A DNA stretch of 64,000 nt from Corynebacterium sp. TAE3-ERU12. GTDB taxonomy: Bacteria; Actinomycetota; Actinomycetes; Mycobacteriales; Mycobacteriaceae. Below the pieces are notes generated by a model. That model was given only the letters and a program-made list of their open reading frames with translations, had not been told where the DNA came from and ran no database searches. Within the stretch, counting starts at the first letter, position 1. Each line of letters opens with the position of its first letter. The DNA lies in contig NZ_JAHUTM010000001.1 of the NCBI RefSeq assembly GCF_019209905.1, positions 248,001-312,000 of the forward strand, read 5' to 3'. Positions 62,842 through 64,000 of this stretch are shown one piece after another. The position numbers and the translations under genes are program-made.

Positions 62842-63222
62842 ATGGCTAAGTACACCACTGATGAACTGCTCGAGGCCTTCAAGGAAATGACCCTCGTTGA
62901 GCTCACCGAGTTCAAGAAGGCTTTCGAGGAAGAATTCGACGTCACCGCCGCCGCCCCGGTCGCCGCTGTTGCCGCTGCCGGTGCTGACGCCCCGGCCGCT
63001 GAGGAGAAGGACGAGTTCGACGTCGTTCTCGAAGATGCCGGCGCCAAGAAGATCGGCGTTATTAAGGTCGTCCGCGAGCTCGTCTCCGGCCTGGGCCTGA
63101 AGGAAGCCAAGGAGCTCGTTGAGTCCGCTCCGAAGGCTATCCTCGAGGGCGCTTCCAAGGACGACGCCGAGGCCGCCAAGACCAAGCTCGAAGAGGCCGG
63201 CGCCAAGGTTTCCCTCAAGTAG
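62842..63222 (+). CDS. rplL: Large ribosomal subunit protein bL12
   Basis: Stalk protein recruiting translation factors. 126 residues: N-terminal dimerisation helix ([20 protein letters not shown]), an Ala-rich hinge, then the C-terminal domain [26 protein letters not shown] and [24 protein letters not shown] precedes the ATG. A strong terminator follows, though rpoB probably lies beyond the window. Confidence 0.97.
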   Translation: MAKYTTDELLEAFKEMTLVELTEFKKAFEEEFDVTAAAPVAAVAAAGADAPAAEEKDEFDVVLEDAGAKKIGVIKVVRELVSGLGLKEAKELVESAPKAILEGASKDDAEAAKTKLEEAGAKVSLK

Positions 63223-63270
63223 GACCTGCCACCTCTGCGGGATGCCCCACGCGGGCACCCCATTGGCTAC

Positions 63271-63312
63271 ACACCCCCGCTGCCACCGGATTTCCGGTCG
63301 TGGCGGGGGTGT
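63271..63312 (+). terminator. Terminator after rplL
   Basis: ACACCCCCGC and GCGGGGGTGT arms (63271-63280 and 63303-63312), with a CCACCGGA/TCCGG inner stem. Confidence 0.88.
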
Positions 63313-63376
63313 TGTGCATTCAGAAAACGATTCACAGAAATGGCCGGGTATGGTTCGCAAACACCACAAACCCAGC

Positions 63377-63382
63377 TAGAGT
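63377..63382 (+). promoter_or_regulatory. Predicted -10 of the leaderless DUF3068 gene
   Basis: TAGAGT six bases before the ATG at 63389. Confidence 0.45.
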
Positions 63383-63388
63383 GGCGTC

Positions 63389-64000
63389 ATGCTTTCTCGC
63401 GGTCGTGTGCTCTCCGTCTTGCTCATCGGTATTGGTGTGGCGTTTATCGTCGCGGCCTTCGCTATTCCCCGGGTCATTGATGATGAACCAAAGGTGCCCT
63501 TGAACCTGCAGGACACCACGTTGCAGCTTGTCGCTGAGGACGCGGTGACCGCCAAGGTCGCCCCTGGTGGGGAAGTGGAAGAGGTCACCGGCCCGGTGCG
63601 GCGCCAGTTCCACGCGCAGTTCATTGAGCCTGCCGACGAAAAGACCGTCACCTTACGGGTGGGGGTGTCCATGACTCGGATCACGGATCAGACGACCGCA
63701 GAGGACCCGCTTGATGGCCTGGTTAATGCCAGTGTGTGGACGTACACCATTGACCGGCTCACCGGAGAAGCCACCGGCCCCGCCACGATTAGCGATCAGC
63801 CTTTAGGTGTGCAGCAGGAAGTCGATATGAACGGTAGTTGGGCGAAGTTCCCCGCCAATGTGGAGCAGCGCAACTACCCGGTCTTTGACTACACGCTGAG
63901 GCAGCCCGTTGAGGCTGAGTTTGTGGGCACTGAGGACCGCGAGGGCGTTGAGGTGTTGCATTTCACCCAGACCATTGCCCCCACCGATATCTCGAAGCGC
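63389..64000 (+). CDS. DUF3068 family exported protein, truncated by the window end
   Basis: An open frame of 204 codons from the ATG at 63389 with no stop before the window ends. The N-terminus is a membrane segment (residues about 8-26, VLSVLLIGIGVAFIVAAFAIP) followed by an extracytoplasmic beta-rich domain with YTIDRLTGEATGPATI and WAKFPANVEQRNYPVFDY, which match the actinobacterial DUF3068 family. A secreted gene at this place between rplL and rpoB is known in corynebacteria, as I recall. TAGAGT lies six bases before the start. Confidence 0.82.
   Translation, partial: MLSRGRVLSVLLIGIGVAFIVAAFAIPRVIDDEPKVPLNLQDTTLQLVAEDAVTAKVAPGGEVEEVTGPVRRQFHAQFIEPADEKTVTLRVGVSMTRITDQTTAEDPLDGLVNASVWTYTIDRLTGEATGPATISDQPLGVQQEVDMNGSWAKFPANVEQRNYPVFDYTLRQPVEAEFVGTEDREGVEVLHFTQTIAPTDISKR

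Overview
The window comes from a high-GC Gram-positive actinobacterium of the order Mycobacteriales, almost certainly a Corynebacterium or close relative. The evidence is the gene content: mycothiol glycosyltransferase MshA, SenX3-RegX3, the tiny ribosomal protein bS22, an LmeA-like lipid-binding protein, the mannosyltransferase MgtA and an actinobacterial sdhCAB with a GlxR-like operator. Gene order also follows, block by block, what I remember of the Mycobacterium tuberculosis Rv0488-Rv0562 region and of corynebacterial genomes. No phage, insertion sequence, CRISPR array or plasmid gene was seen, so this is core chromosome.

Layout. 1-6.1 kb: the 3' part of a GH65 glycoside phosphorylase, then the succinate dehydrogenase operon sdhC-A-B with a small membrane protein. 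6.2-14.5 kb: DUF445 membrane protein, an Ala-rich coiled-coil protein, DUF2516, purU, LmeA-like and DUF2505 proteins, murB, fadD. 14.5-26.8 kb: mshA-ybjN-gpmA-senX3-regX3, a Cys-rich protein, ppx, a Pro/Lys/Ala-rich membrane protein, proC, a BldC-like regulator, bS22, a PlsC-like acyltransferase, a SerB-like phosphatase and a glutaredoxin. 26.9-37.6 kb: heme genes hemA-hemC-hemD-hemB, two small membrane proteins, a catalytically degenerate P-type ATPase homologue, hemL and a histidine phosphatase. 37.6-42.1 kb: cytochrome c biogenesis (TlpA-like, CcdA, ResB, CcsB). 42.1-45.6 kb: a K+ channel and rmlB-C-A. 45.6-58.2 kb: menaquinone genes menA, E, B, C, D, G, J and a polyprenyl diphosphate synthase, with a secreted serine protease and mgtA among them. 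58.2-64 kb: tRNAs Tyr, Thr, Met and Trp, secE-nusG-rplK-rplA, rplJ-rplL, and a DUF3068 gene that runs off the end.

How it fits together. Much of the window builds the respiratory chain: succinate dehydrogenase (heme b and quinone dependent), heme synthesis, covalent heme attachment to cytochrome c, and menaquinone with its prenyl tail. The most unusual gene is the P-type ATPase homologue in the hem cluster. It keeps the overall architecture but has lost or altered nearly every catalytic and metal-binding motif, and it occupies the place where, as I recall, C. glutamicum carries hemE and hemY.

Regulation. A recurring arrangement is a TAnnnT (-10-like) hexamer 6-7 bases before the start codon, which implies leaderless transcripts. 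It was used here to choose between alternative starts for ppx, hemB, menC and menJ.
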